NCBI GenBank assembly: GCA_021904315.1
Contig: CM038910.1
Coordinates: 18,848,001-18,912,000, forward strand
DNA length: 64,000 nucleotides
Reading direction: 5' to 3'
Origin: Sphagnum magellanicum
Taxonomy: Eukaryota > Streptophyta > Sphagnopsida > Sphagnales > Sphagnaceae
Positions 25,581 to 38,605 of the stretch are shown piece by piece. Each line of letters starts with the position of its first letter. Positions within the stretch are counted from its first letter, which is position 1. A program made the translations under genes and the position numbers. The notes below the pieces were generated by a model. That model did no database searches, was not told where the DNA came from, and saw only the letters and a list, made by a program, of their open reading frames with translations.

Positions 25581-26240
25581 TTAGTTTTTACATTATATGA
25601 ACTCCTCCCCAGGTTACTAGAGATAGAGAATTTCTGCTAATGTTTTTGGTCATACGGTAAACCTGCCCCCACAGGTTGCTGGGGATGAAAATTTTCTGTG
25701 AGTGCTTTTACACTGGGTAAGAAATATCCCTGGTGGCAATAATGGCTGAAACTTGTGAAGCCCGTTCCTTGCGTGGGTAGGTCGCTAGCTTGCATTAGAA
25801 CACAATCCACCTCAAGCTTACATGCTGTGTATCTTGCCTAGGTTAAGTACTGAGCGCTGTTCACCTGGCAACCGTGGTGAACCCAGTAGGGCCAGCTGCC
25901 ACCTCTGCGAGAGGTGCCAGTTGGTTCTGTCAAGGCTCTTCCACATAACAAGTGTTGTGTCATTGATTCACATTGCAAGTGAAAGTGTTATAACCGAAAG
26001 TGGAACCGGCTGTTGACTATTGGCTGACCTTCCAAGAAAGAAACACGAAACAACCAAAAAAAAAGTGACACGAAACAACATAAAAAAACTAATTGAATAC
26101 GAACCCAAAACCGGTTCTAGTACCTTGGCTTACTAGTAAATTCCAAGTTAAGAAAAGTTTATTCATTGAAGCAAAGAAGGCCATGTCGACAATTAATTCA
26201 ATGAACCTGGACTTAAAAGAGGCCCCAGTAGCGTGCCTTG
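25581..26240. other. GC-richer non-coding segment, possible retroelement LTR or TRIM
   Basis: Composition changes sharply from the flanking AT-rich DNA. Two related direct repeats of about 70 bp occur (CCCCAGGTTACTAGAGATAG at about 25608 and CACAGGTTGCTGGGGATGAA at about 25671). No long ORF, no tRNA primer-binding site and no matching second LTR were found, so the assignment is tentative. It also lies 560-1200 bases upstream of the MFS gene and may contain part of its promoter. Confidence 0.3.
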
Positions 26241-26799
26241 GTAGCTAGTTGCAGACCACAGTACGACAAAGACGAAATTCAATTGTATTAAATGCGGTGA
26301 TAAAGGGGTTGCAGAATTACACTATAGAATACAGTGTAGAATTGGCAAGATTTGAAAAATTGTGTGGGAATGGTTCGTCCAGCGCGGAATTGGAACGAGT
26401 CGTTTGGAATCATTCCATGCGTTTTTTCCTGAGTCCGTTTGGACTGCACCAACTGATATGTCTGCGTCGGTAGTTAGCGCGAATGGAGAATTATGCATGG
26501 TGATGATATATTCTCGAAGGCGTGGAAGGAATCCAGTTCGAGTCCTTGAAGGTTGATTGATTGTGGCAGTCATGCTATTTCCGTTTGAAATTAGTACCCA
26601 TCTTCTAAAACGAAGCGTAGTGTTTTGTTTTCCAAAGTACCCCAATGATCTTCGATAAGCAAGCAAGCAAGCCAGCAAGCGGCCCATTTTTTCATTTAGT
26701 ACCCCATCTCCGAAAAGGAAGCGGCATTTTGGAAATTTGAAGATTGGAAACGGCACTCTGTCAGTCTGGTAATTTATACGCAGCTGTTAGAAATTAGGC

Positions 26800-29446
26800 A
26801 TGGGTCGCTGCTGGGAATTGGCGAGGCAAGTGGTGACCAGCAGGTGGTTTGTAGTAGCCGTAGGAATCTGGATCCAAAGCACTGGAGGGACATCCTACTG
26901 TTTTGGGATCTACTCACAAAGCCTGAAGATTGCGATGGGTTACGACCAGGAGACTTTGAACACGATCGCAGTATTCAAGACCTTGGGAGCGTCTGTTGGT
27001 ATAGTGTCGGGCTTGGTGTACGATGTTGCGCCGCCATGGTTGGTGCTCGCTATTGGTGCTGTGCAGAGCGTGTTTGGGTATCTCATGATGTGGCTTGCCG
27101 TCACTGCTCGGATCGCTCCTCCTCCTCTCTGGCAAATGTGCGCCTTCATGTGTGTTGCCACCAACAGTGCCACTTTCTTCACCACAGCGGTAGTGGTCAC
27201 TTGTGTCAAGAACTTCCCGAACAACAGGGGTATGGTCATTGGCCTTATGAAGGTGCATCTTATTTTCTCTTCTTTTCAGTAATTATTTTTGTTGCCACCA
27301 GCTGATTGATGAAACCCATTACATCCCTTTCATTAAGAACAAGTTCCTTGTATGATTTTGAGTGTGCATATTCCTGGCTGGAGTTCTTGCAGGGGTTTGT
27401 CGGACTGGGGGCTGCCATAATGACACAGCTATTCTATGGTCTTCACCCCAGTGACCCGAAGTCTTTTCTACTGATGGCCGCATGTCTGCCAGCTTCGGTG
27501 TCCCTGCTATTCATGGCAGTCATCAGGCCCATACCTGCCAGTGAACGAGATCTGGTGCAAGATCAGGAAGCTGGAGGGAACTTCAAGCTATTCTCTTTGG
27601 TTTCAATCCTATTGGCAGTGTATCTCATGGGGGTGATCATACTGCAGAACGTTGTATTAATAGGCAGCTCTGCTGTGAGCCTGGTGATATGTGTTGTCAT
27701 TCTTTTTCTTCTTCTTCTCCACTTTGGAGTTGTTATCAATTTTGAGATCAAAACCTATAATGACCAGCTCAGACTTAAGGAGCCTCTGCTTAATGTCCAT
27801 GAAAGCTGGAGATCAAACTCATTTCCTGGTTCACCATTTGGGCCAGAAGTGGATCAAGAGTTTTCAGTAGCAGACTTGACAGACTGCTACAACCATTCGG
27901 GAGATGGTGACATTCAATCCTGCAACAGGAGGCACAATAACTCAATTCCAGGATCTGTGAAACAACCTTCTCCATCAGAAGCTGGCGTAACAAGTAAGTT
28001 ACTATCCCTTCAGGATATCCTGCCACACAGACAATCAAGCAACATCATCTAGAGTCACTGTGAAACAGATTCCAGCTTGTTTCTAGTAGTTCTGAGATGT
28101 TAGTCCAACCCAAGTTGTGAACAGAGAAGGTAGATCAGGTTATGTAATGGACTTACAATCAGGTGATCAATTGGAGGTGTTTGGTAGTTCAATACATCCT
28201 CATACTACAGGCTCTCTAATATGGCAAGATTAATTGTTCTACCATGGATGGCATTCTATGAGCTCTAACTGCCAACAGTTGAATAGTTGAATAGTTTTGA
28301 ACATCTGACAATATAGCTGCAATGGTCAGCCCTAAATCTGACACAAATTGCAATGAATGATTTGCATAAACCCTAATTTTCAGAAACTGATTGAAGGACC
28401 TGATGAAAGTTTGGTGAGGCACTTCCTCCTTACTACTGATCTCTCCTCTGTGTCTCCTTTGATAGGTATATCAAGAGCTGTGTAAGTGATTTCACCAGAT
28501 TGTGATAGTCCCAATAATAGACAGTTGACGTTGCTTTTGCAGGTGCAGAATATTCCAGGAAAGCTCCACAGAGAGGGGAAGAGCATACAGTGATGGAGGC
28601 TTTTGTGTCATTTGACTTCTGGTTACTGCTAATGATCATGATATGTTCCATGGGCTCAGGGACAACTGCCATGGATAACATGGGTCAAATTGGGTTGTCC
28701 TTGGGATACACACAAGTTCAAATCAGCACTCTTGTTTCATTACTCAGCATCTGGAACTTTCTTGGTCGGTTTGGAGGAGGGTATATTTCAGAGCTTGTCC
28801 TCCATTCCAAAGACATTCCAAGAACGTTTTGCCTCGCACTCTCACTGGTGAGTCTTTGACTCAATGTTTTGTATGTTGTAGTTTGTTTCATGGAATCTGA
28901 AACACTGAACACACACCAAACTTCAGATGATTTAAACCCCTGGAGGTGCCTGACACTAAATATATTGTGCAGGCTATTCTGTGTGGGGGACATCTTGTAA
29001 TGGCATCTGCCTTTCCAGGCTCACTTTATGTAGGCTCCATCATTGTGGGTTTATGCTATGGAGCCCAATGGACACTCATGCCTGCAATAACCTCTGAAAT
29101 TTTCGGTTTTAGCCACTTTGGGACATTGTTCAACACCTTAGGAGTGGCAAGTCCAGTTGGTGCATATGTCTTGTCAGTAAAGGTTGCAGGATACCTTTAT
29201 GACATTGAAGCAAAGAAGGAGCATGATGTGCAGCAGATGGAGAGGAGAGTTATAATGGGCATTGGAGACCCTGGGCCTCTGCTATGTCATGGAGCTCACT
29301 GCTTCCGCCTCACTTTCATCATCCTTGCATGTGTGTGTCTTTTTGGGTGTTTCATCAGTTGGTTCCTGTTGATCCGAACAAGACATCTCTACCATCACAT
29401 ACATCAAAAGTTGCAAAGTGTAAATCATGTACAATCACTTCCTTGA
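26800..29446 (+). CDS. Nodulin-like MFS transporter (four exons, 610 codons)
   Basis: Predicted plasma- or endomembrane transporter of the plant nodulin-like/NFD4-type major facilitator group; the substrate cannot be read from sequence. Exons: 26800-27252, 27393-27993, 28543-28847 and 28973-29446. All introns have GT and AG borders and the phases join (453+601+305+474 nt), giving 610 residues plus a TGA stop, a usual length for the family. The ATG is supported by an in-frame TAG at 26788-26790. The N-terminal nodulin-like domain is clear: QVVTSRWFVVAVGIWIQS, the glycine-rich loop GGTSYCFGIYSQSLK, GYDQETLNTIAVFKTLG, then FPNNRGMVIGLMK joined to GFVGLGAAIMTQLFYG. A hydrophilic loop (about residues 250-360) separates the two halves. 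The C-terminal half carries FDFWLLLMIMICSMGSG, NFLGRFGGGYISE and CYGAQWTLMPAITSEIFG. No stops or frameshifts were seen. It is the only clearly intact conserved gene in the window. Confidence 0.93.
27253..27392 (+). other. Intron 1 of the MFS gene
   Basis: Donor AAG|GTGCAT, acceptor TTCTTGCAG|GGG, 140 bp, phase 0. Skipping it joins GMVIGLMK directly to GFVGLGA, the conserved family sequence. Confidence 0.9.
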
Positions 29447-32400
29447 TTTGGAAAGGTAGCGTTTTCCAATTTTGGTTGGGTCACAAGTTTAACTACCCAT
29501 TTGTAGCATCCTTCACACCTGTAGGTAGGTTTAGGGCTTAGGGGCTAGGGTTTAGGATTTAGGGTAGGTTTGGTTGGAAAACAATGTAATTTTCTTGCTG
29601 GTTAAGACCATTGGAGATTATTTTATTATTATGTTTTAGATGGCTTGTCTGGTAGTTTTAGTATGGCAGGTGAAGTCACTAGGACTATCTCATCTTTAAA
29701 CCCTGGCACAATTGATGAGAAGGGCTAAGTTTTGCCACCTTCAGATGAAAGCAAATTGATGTTTTTCCAAGTAAAGGTGGTACCAACTCATTATGTCCAA
29801 CAGTATAGGCAATAACTTGCTGGTCAGTACGATACTGACCTATCTCAGGTGCAAACAGAAGACAACAATGGATGGTGGAGTGATCTGACTATGTGACAGG
29901 GTCTTTTTGTGTGTGTGTTAAGGTGTCAAGGTAAAGGCATTCCAAAAATAAGGGGCCTAGGATAAGGTGGTGGTAGGTGTAAGGGGTGCTCCTGAAGGCA
30001 TAAGGTGTGCCTCCTGTTTTTTAGGAGGCATTAGATTTCATATGCAGTCCACTACTGTTCCATGTGCGAAAAGAGTGGTCTCAAAGGAATGAGTGGGACA
30101 AGTTTTGCCCAATTTGTGTCTTCTCCAGGTCAAGCTTGTAAATGTCCCCAGCTGTGGAATCAATACTGACTTCAAAATTCCTTCAAGTTCACAACATGGC
30201 ATACAGGCAACAAATGCTGTGGTTACCTGATGTTCAGTTGCTCTTAGATCCAAGTTTTTGAAATAAGACATTCTGACTAGCTGTGCCTCTTCTGGATGCT
30301 CCACACAAGACCATATTTCAGCTATAATTTTTGCTGCAGATTGCAAGATGAACTTTTGCTACTTAGTATCTGACAAAGTACCCTTGGTGTGACTGCCATC
30401 AACCACTCGTGGGAAAACAATGAATAACACTTCCATTTAAGTACTCACATTGATAATATATATTTTCAAATACGAGTTTGTATCTGAAATGAAAAATTGG
30501 ATAAATCAGTGATGTTGAATCAATTAAATATGTTGGGATGTGAGATTGAGAACATCAGTCTCTCATGAATCATGCAAGTATAGGCAATCAAAATCATGGA
30601 ATGTTTTCAAACTGTAAATAACTTGCAAGAAATTCACTTTGTGTTTCTACTGGGTTTTATATCTTTGAACAAGTCAATAACAGTCCAGTGCTTGTTACAA
30701 TCTCTAATGCACTTCAAAAGGAAAATTCTAAAAATTGCACACCTTCCATTTACCCACTACCTTTTGTCAATGCTCCAAACCAAGTAATTTTTTCTCTTTT
30801 CTTTTACTCATCAGTTTTTTTGCTTACTTTCTGAATCAGTTAAATTAAACTGAAATTTCCAAAAAAGCACATGGCAAGCATAACCAGGAGGAAAAATTTC
30901 TTGCATTTCCCTTTTGTATCCAAGTAAGAAACCAAATGCAAAGAAGGGCTTCAAAAGTTTGAGCGCACTTGGACAAAGGCTGTTTGTATAGCCCTTAGTT
31001 AAATGGATGAAGTTCATTAGCATGTCATCACATTGCTGATCATGCATACAGTCATGGATGAATGAATGGTGTTGGACAAAGAAGATGAGAAATACCTTTC
31101 ATATGAAAGGTAGCACATATTTATTGCATGAAATGAGTTTTTATTAGGGTTTATTTGTCACCAAATTCAAAGCTTTTTCATGTTGGCGGCATTTACACCT
31201 CCAATGAATGTTTCTAGAGTCTCGACTATTGCGTTTCAAAATCAAACTCATTTGCTACATATGGACGAAAGCCCAGCTGATCTAGTAGTGAATGACAAAG
31301 GGGCAAATTTTCCTTCTTTTCTTCCCCATCTTTCATGTCATGATGAAATTGGGAGGAAGAAATAACCCTTTGTTTCATCTCTCCTAAGATCCTTCAAAAT
31401 GTAGATGGAACAGTTCAAGGATTTCCTACAATATGTCATACTGTTCCTGGTCATTTTATCTCCTGTACACCAGGCAGGGGCAGCTCAATGTTTCATAATT
31501 GAGTGTTTTCAAATGGCCTGCAATTTTATGTACACATACATGTTTACACTTTTGCCTGTGAGGTGATAATATCCAGCACATATAGTCACAAGATTGTGAT
31601 TATGAATGAATGCTTCAGACTATTTCTCCTTCAAATTGACATGTTCTATTGTACATAGGTTCACTGTACATACTAACCAGAGACCTGTGTACAAAGCTGG
31701 GAAAGACTGAAATAAGTGGTAGGTAAGGCCCACTGATGGGGGCATCGCCAGAGTAAGGCACCCACCCAAGGCAGCAGCACCTTATTCTGGTAACACCCCT
31801 GTCCATGGCCTTACTATGTGAACCTGTCATGCCGAGGTCTGACAGTCAAGATCCTTTCATTGCACCCAGAAAAAAACAGCATGCACTTACGAAGTGTAAG
31901 AGCCCACCCAGAAACCTCCCCATGTCAGGAGGAGTCTTACGGATTTAAGGCGCCTCCCAAAACACAGAATTCTCTGACAGGTCATTATGGTATAGAATTC
32001 AAGCACCTTGTGTTTATGGAAAATTTTGGTATCTCGAACCTCTAGGCACAGTTTGTTTAGGATACTACAACCTGGGTGCCAGAGGACCAGATTCTCTTCT
32101 GCATCTTATTATGTTCTCCTGTTCATCCTTGTTTGCAGCATCCATGAGATTTATTGCACTTCCTGGTCCTTCATGGCCTTGCCTTCAGATGCATCGGTTT
32201 TGTTAAGTAAACCGAGGCCTTACCTCTTTGTATGCACATCTTCAGAGTAGGGTGGAACTACTGCCATTTGCAAGTGTTATCATGCTGCAGATGGGAAATG
32301 CATATTTCTTTATATCATTTACCAGGATCACTTTTTCATTGACTCGTTTGATTCTTTGAGGGCATTGTGGGTGACAGAGGTGTTGCTGTACTTGCTTTCA

Positions 32401-33145
32401 CAGAGGCAAGGTGTTGGACCTTACCTCTCTCAAATTGAACCACTGTTTCATATCCAATGCTGATCTGCATCTGACCTCTGAGTTGCCCCTCTTTCTGACA
32501 TGCCTACTTGAATCTGCAAATTCTCATGCTGACTTTGCATATGTGTCTTTTGTTGTTGGAAGGCTTGTTTGAACCTAATGATCCAATGATTCAGAATTAG
32601 CGTGTTGCCTCTATATGGAGTGTTTTTTCATTTGGCAGAGCTAGAGTTTCTAGGGTTAGACCGGCACTTTGAACTGCATCTCCAATAAAAATCAGCTTTG
32701 TCGATTATAAGAAAGTTGTCATTGGAATCAATGACAACAATCAAACCAAGCTTGAAGCAACCATCCTATGTACTATGCACACAATTGCAAGGATTCAAAG
32801 AGAATGGAGACAAATGAAGCAAGGCCATCCAGGCTCAGGCGGGTTTTGTTTTCTCTCCAAACATGAAATAGTTATAAGAAAGCTAATGATCATGATTGCC
32901 ACAATGCTGTTAAACAGAAGTTAGAACAAGTGGCTCATCTGGTTTTTTCCTTTGTAGCAAGTCCACATCAGCAACAGTTAAAATTGGAAATGTTCCATGA
33001 AGTCCCCCCAAGAATGAACTCATAGTTCAGAGTAGCATTTGGTGAACATTCCTCAAAGTATGAGACCAAATGAAAACTACATCCTTCTGTTGTCTCTCCC
33101 TTGCATGCTTCAATAAATACTTCAATCACAGTAAGGGTGTAATTT
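29447..33145. other. Intergenic DNA, no supported gene
   Basis: Immediately downstream of the transporter. A degenerate TTTAGGG-rich patch lies at about 29526-29570. A minus-strand open frame of 102 codons (30038-30346) has no recognisable motif. A GC-richer block at about 31690-31960 shares short words with 53560-53900 and 39040-39190, suggesting a dispersed short repeat that I could not delimit. Confidence 0.5.
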
Positions 33146-33500
33146 ATCTATGAAGGAAGGTAGTTTGTTTTGTTTTGTTTGTTTGTCACATGGAGATCTC
33201 CCAAGCCGCGGCGCCTCTTGCAACGCTCTTGGTATTGTCGAAAAACCGTCGATGAGTAGGGGTGCACCGAGTTGGTTTCGTAATGTTTCAACTTCCGGTG
33301 AAGTTCTTGAATATTGAACAATTTTTCAATGAAAGTTCATTTGAATCATTTATAGGAGAATTTGGGCACGCTCTTCATATTGTTGCACAGGCCAGGGTGA
33401 TGAAATGGGATTTCTTGGAGGTGATTTGGAAATTTTTAGACCTAAGGTGTGAGAGATATTGAATTTTGAGTTATTTTTGTTAAACGGAATTCAATTAAAT
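33146..33500 (+). repeat. CpG-rich copy of the 430-bp dispersed repeat
   Basis: Opens with TATGAAGGAAGGTAGTTTG, the same start as the copy at 22028, and follows it through GGGTGCA, TTGAATATTGAACAATTTTT and CCTAAGGTGTGAGAGATATT. Where the other copies read CCATGGTGTCTTAG this one reads CCGCGGCGCCTCTT, so it has kept CpG sites the others have lost to TG/CA. It is probably the youngest or least methylated copy. Confidence 0.6.
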
Positions 33501-35004
33501 TATAAAAGCACTGGACTGAAAACAGCTGCAAATTACCCAAGCTTGAAAGTATTCATTGACAACCATATAAAAATTTAAAGTATCTTTCCCCAACAGCACC
33601 AACTAAAATCACAAAACAATTGTACATGAACAGAAAGAGGGAAATCCTCAAAGTATCCTATTAAAGTAGAGCAAGAAAAATGAGCACATGTCTGAAATAC
33701 ACATGATAGAATCAATGCACCAATTTTTTGTACAGCCCAGGGAAATAATATGATAAAACTCTTATAAATACTTCCATCTTCTCAGTGCATTGCAAGAATA
33801 ATAGTGCAGACAAACATGTCTTGCAAAAATAAAGAAATGAGGTAGAGAAAGGACTAAGCTTCGGATGATTAGCACAAGACTTCAATGGTAGAAAACATCA
33901 GAGACCATAATGTTCTTAGAAGTAGGTCATGACAAATTATAAAGCCTGTAATTGCTACCACATTTACATCTCTGATTTCCTTCCTAAAAAACTTGGACAA
34001 AAAATTTAGTGTAAAGGTCCCATGTCTGTCTGGCATAAATCTATTTGGGGATTCCTTATTTGACATGCATGCCCCAGTTAGGTGTATCACAATATTAAGG
34101 TGTCTACTGTATCACAATATGAGGTTGAACCTGTTAGGTATCACTCTACATCCATAACCTGCTCAGCACATGGATGCATCACAGAATATTGTTTGTGGAT
34201 ATGAATCACTAACCTAGCTTTACATCCATAACCTGCTGAGCATGTGGATGTCTCACAACACCAATATGCAGGTTGTGTCGAGTAACCAACCAGCTCTCAC
34301 GGATTACCTAGTCGTTTGAATGCTAGTAATTAGAAGCTAGTCACATTGGAGTTATCACATTAAATATATATACAATTTGTCAAAAAGGCAATTAGGGTCT
34401 CCCCTTGTGCATTTAAATATTCGTTCTCTGAAAGTATGATGACTACTACAAATAGAAACAGTTTTCCAACATTGAGAGTGTTAGAAATTAGCCTTCATGA
34501 ATTCATATGAATTGCAGAAGTACCCAAACCTTTTAAAACACTTTGATAGATTAATGATGAACCAGAATTAGTGTAGTGTGTCCACCAAGCTCCATTCTCA
34601 GTTCATAGAACTCCATGAAACTTGTAATTTTGACAGACCTGGTATTAGGGTCATGGAGACATGTATTTGTATAACTATACTTCTTTTCATTTTTGCTTCA
34701 GAGTACACACAATACATTAAACCATAGAGCGGAAGGCACAAGACTCGTCAACTAGACTACCATGCTCTAGTTCACAACTACATACACCACACTGTTATAT
34801 ATATACGACACACAAACTAGACATTGATCAGAAGCTTGAAGATACATGACTGTCTCTGGTCTTATTTATGTAGATTCTCTCCTAGCTCCCATTTTTTGCC
34901 TAGAAACATTCATAACAACAGTTTGCAGCCCCTGTAGAACGTGATTCAGATCTAGTTTATATAACTTGAATTCTGCATCTTTCAGCAATCACAAAGCAGC
35001 ATTT
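33501..35004. other. Intergenic DNA with a local duplication
   Basis: No gene recognised. At about 34135-34280 the block TACATCCATAACCTGCTnAGCA followed by TGGATG and TCACA occurs twice, about 70 bases apart. Confidence 0.5.
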
Positions 35005-36305
35005 TTATGACTTCGTTGCCACCCAAAGAAGCTTGGACTTTTTTAGCTCGTGCAGCAATGAAGAGATCAGCTGCTTGAAATGATTGGGATATTCAACCAG
35101 CAGCCAGTACTCTGTTTGGATCCAAATGAGGTCATGCTGGATTTTCCAGTGGCAGGCCTCAGCTCCACGAGGAATATCCAAAGCTGCAAATGCAGGGTGC
35201 TCAGAGGCCCACAATGTTGTGTCCATGTGACAGGAACTAAGGTTGTGCAAGCTGCCTTGGGAGCTTCAGATGGTTCTATTACTCATGATGTTGTGGCAGA
35301 CGACTATGTTCTTGCCCTCCCCCAAGCTTCTCTTTTTGAAGCTCAGGATCTTAACTGGTGCCTTTGTTGTTGGAGCTGAAGTAGGGGCTTCTCCATTAGA
35401 CAGAACTTCCACTTTGTCACCCACCTCTGAGGCAACAAAGGCAGCCATTGCTTCTACTGAAGTTGGGCAAGCTCTCTGTTCACCAGGCAAGGCAGGGCTT
35501 TAGCAAAGGTAAGTTGCAGTCGCCGTGATGGCTGCCATTCTTGTGTTCTTGCCAATGTTGATTGCAGCGAGTAGCTCTGGCAAGTTGGCTGTTGTTAGAG
35601 CAGGAAAGGTCTCAGCGACATTATTGGGTTCGAAAGTTCCAAGAGGGATCGGATTGAAGAGGTTGTCTGCCAAGTGCATATACTCTCCATTCTCAAGCTG
35701 TTCTTCAAGAAAGAAATCCAGTTGGAAGTCGTTGATGGTAGTGACGCCTATAGCACGGGAGGCATGTTTGTGACCCTGTGTGGTGGTAGTAGTACTGGTG
35801 GCATTGGCAGCTTTTGTTGCGTAAGAATGTATGTCAATGTCCTCATCACATATAAGTCCAGCAACATTACAGAACATGGCGCTCGTAGTAGGAAAGTTCA
35901 TTGCGCTCTTGACAACAGCTACATATTCATCAGCTGTGGTAGTACCTTCCATTGGGGACACAGAGACTTTCAGAGTTGAAGGAATCGAAACTGATGGTAA
36001 CATCCGCTCCCAGAATATGAATGCAGGTGTGCGAGCCGCCGCTACGACGGTCGCCGAATCAAGCTGATGCTCATGTAGGCCTGCCATGTACAAAATACAA
36101 TAAATCAATCTGCATTTATACAAATAACGCAATGTACCTCCTAGCATGAATTCTTTATCCTCAGGAGATTGTAGCAAGACGAATATTGCTTCACTTTAAG
36201 ATTCAAAATTCTTCACTTGTTTAATGGAACTTGTGACTGCAGACGGGGTAAAGTGTGTACCAGCATCCCCACAAGAAGAACAGCAACAACTCCCACTCCA
36301 ATCAT
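35005..36305 (-). pseudogene. BURP-domain protein pseudogene
   Basis: BURP proteins are secreted or cell-wall/vacuolar plant proteins (RD22, USP, PG1-beta and BNM2 types). A possible first exon at 36261-36305 encodes MIGVGVVAVLLVGML, signal-peptide-like, with a GT donor, although its phase does not match the next exon. The main exon starts after an AG acceptor at 36080: TPAFIFWERMLPSVSIP is the conserved start of the mature protein. FQLDFFLEEQLENGEYMHLA, then VAETFPALTTANLPELLAAI, form the first part of the BURP domain; LPGEQRACPTSVEAMAAFVA and KNIVVCH follow. The CH repeats continue as SSCHMDTTLWASEHPAF and EACHWKIQHDLIWI. Everything stays in one frame, but TAA at 35500-35502 and TGA at 35266-35268 interrupt it. 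The segment between the VVCH and SSCH repeats is about 20 residues short and lacks the usual YAVFYCH block. It cannot yield a normal BURP protein. Confidence 0.85.
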
Positions 36306-38605
36306 TCGTAAGTATCAAGTAAGCAGCAAGTAGCTGGTTACTTGATACTTAACAATATTTACATCATTCAATATTGTATTTAGCTAGATTGTGTTTAGAC
36401 TTGCTCAACACACCATGACCTTTTCATTCTTTTACTTTTTTTTGTTTTCTTTTTGAAACATTACCAAGTTAAGAGCATTTCCAATTGCTTGCCTGTCCGT
36501 TTAAAAAATATACTTGTCCAGAACAGACAATAGAATGCATAGTCTAGGTACGAAAAGGTTAGTTGAAATATTTACCCTTTCCTGAGGGCAGTTGAGACCC
36601 AACAGCTGCATAAACATGGATATATGAAAGCCACCCAAGTTAGAGAAATTGTTAGTTTCTGTTTGGGCACCCACCAGAAATGTCTTAAATTAATCTATTT
36701 GTATATTACCCAAAATCCGCAGCAACATGGATATAGGAAAGCCACCCAAGTTACAGAAATTATAAGTTTATTTCTGTTTGGACACCCACCAAAACTGCAT
36801 TATTTAATGTATTTGTATATTTACCTACGTTCACCTTCTGGGTTTTCTTAATGGGAAAACTTGCACACCAAGTTTGGATCTTGATCATGCCACGCAATCA
36901 AATGGTTTATATTCTAGCCTCAGTCAAGGTCATCTTGTTAGTATCATCGCTTCCAATACAGTAGCTCAGAATGACAATACACAGTTTGGTGCCAAAATCA
37001 CTTATGTAAATTAGGTAATTTTCATTCCAGTGAGGCTTTCTGTGATGTTGCATTAGGACCCAGGTGGCAACTGATTTTCTCAGCAATGACTGATTTAACT
37101 AGGTGCCACCATGGATCCACCTATCATCTTGAATGGTAACCTTGGAAGCAGGATTGTTGATTGTTTGAGCAAAAATTTTCCTTGAAAATATGTGAATTTT
37201 CCTAATGATTTTTCCAACTGCTTCAAGGACATGTCAATATCCATGGGGTTATAAGGTCCATGATAAATTTCTCAACCAAAAACCTATGGAAATTGGAATG
37301 TAATCATCCTCATTACAAGCTTCTTATGTGCAATACAATGTTAGTTTGAAATATTTTATTCAATTTCATCCATATGCAGTCCCACACTATATAGTGTCTT
37401 AATCCTATTAAAACAAATCCATCCACAATATAATTTTCTGTTGGGTTCATTCTACTGTTAGTAACAGTCTTGCACACAAGCAATGCCACTCGGTAAGTCA
37501 GTTAATTCTAGCATTCTTGTAACTGATTTTGGAGTCCATCAGAGTTACATCTTTGCATAAAGGAGGCCTTTCCACAAACCTAACCAAAAAAGCTCTAGTA
37601 TTTTGCTTGTAACTTGCATGTTCCACCCAGCTTCCCTTCCAATAAAGAAGCTGCTAGTGGTATTTCTCTTTCCAAAATTCATGTTGTACAACTATAATGT
37701 AACATCTGAGTCTCAATTCACTTTGATTTACATTCAAGGTTACCAAAATGAGAAATTTCAAAATGTGTAAATGCTCTATGCTTTTTTTGGTGTTCTTGCT
37801 ACTACAATGGTATTCTTATTCTTGTTAGAAATGTCAGAGGATTGTCAAGGATGCCAAAATATTATTCTCAAATTCAAACATTTCCAATTTTCCATTAGCA
37901 GCCAACAAAAGCTTGAGGACCTTGTTCTCCACTGTTTTAATGTGTTTCCCAACATCTGTCCAGAGTGCCCAACGTTCCCCACTAAGATTAGGATACTGAT
38001 TGATGTAAATCAAACATAAATCTACTTTGACATTTTATGCAAAAGCTCAGACTAGATGACTGCACCAAGAGATGCTAAATTTGACAGAAAACAACCCCAT
38101 AATTCAATTCAAGCTTTATTTACAAGTCATAGTTTCCCATTTAATCTGGATTGCATCCACCCACCCTAACTCTAAATTAAAAAACTTGGGACAAACCCTA
38201 ACCCAAACTAGCTACCTCCAAAAGACTTAGTAGCTTAACTATAGAGTCACCGCAAGCACCTCTATATATAGCTTGAGATATAATTGTTGTAAAGCTCCTT
38301 GCACAAATCTGCGAGCACCTGTAGAATCTAGATACAGCTTGAGAAGGAAATGTTGAAAGGCTCCTTAAATAAATCCACTAGCTTAACGGCTCAAAAACTG
38401 GGCGTTGCCAGTTAGGGGTGGCTGGTTGATCCATTATCTATAAATATGTCATTCCAATTCAATGATTTTTTTTCTAAATCCAGAAGCCAACTTTATTTCT
38501 TTTATTGACCAAACATCTCTACTTTGCAACCTTGGGAAACAAACTTCTATAAAACTTCTATACAGACCTAATCTGATAAACATCCAAATGCTTACAAATT
38601 TTATT
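36306..38605. other. Intergenic DNA with a tandem duplication
   Basis: No gene recognised. At 36613-36835 a unit of about 111 bp (ACATGGATATA, GAAAGCCACCCAAGTTA, TTTCTGTTTGG, CACCCACCA, GTATTTGTATATT) is present twice in tandem with modest divergence. Confidence 0.6.

Noticed and set aside
25581-26240. Complete LTR retrotransposon
   Set aside because: No second LTR, primer-binding site, polypurine tract or pol sequence could be found; only a tentative LTR/TRIM-like label is kept.
26322-26756. 144-codon minus-strand and 64-74-codon plus-strand frames upstream of the MFS gene
   Set aside because: No recognisable domain; located in the presumed promoter and 5' leader of the transporter.
26844-27305. 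153-codon frame overlapping the first MFS exon and minus-strand frames there
   Set aside because: Shadow frames of the conserved first exon.
30038-30346. 102-codon minus-strand open frame (MQSAAKIIAEIWSCVEH)
   Set aside because: Coding-like composition but no family recognised, no splice context and no supporting neighbours; left as intergenic.
35525-36067. Plus-strand frames of 78-101 codons
   Set aside because: Antisense shadows of the BURP relic, whose conserved motifs fix the minus strand.
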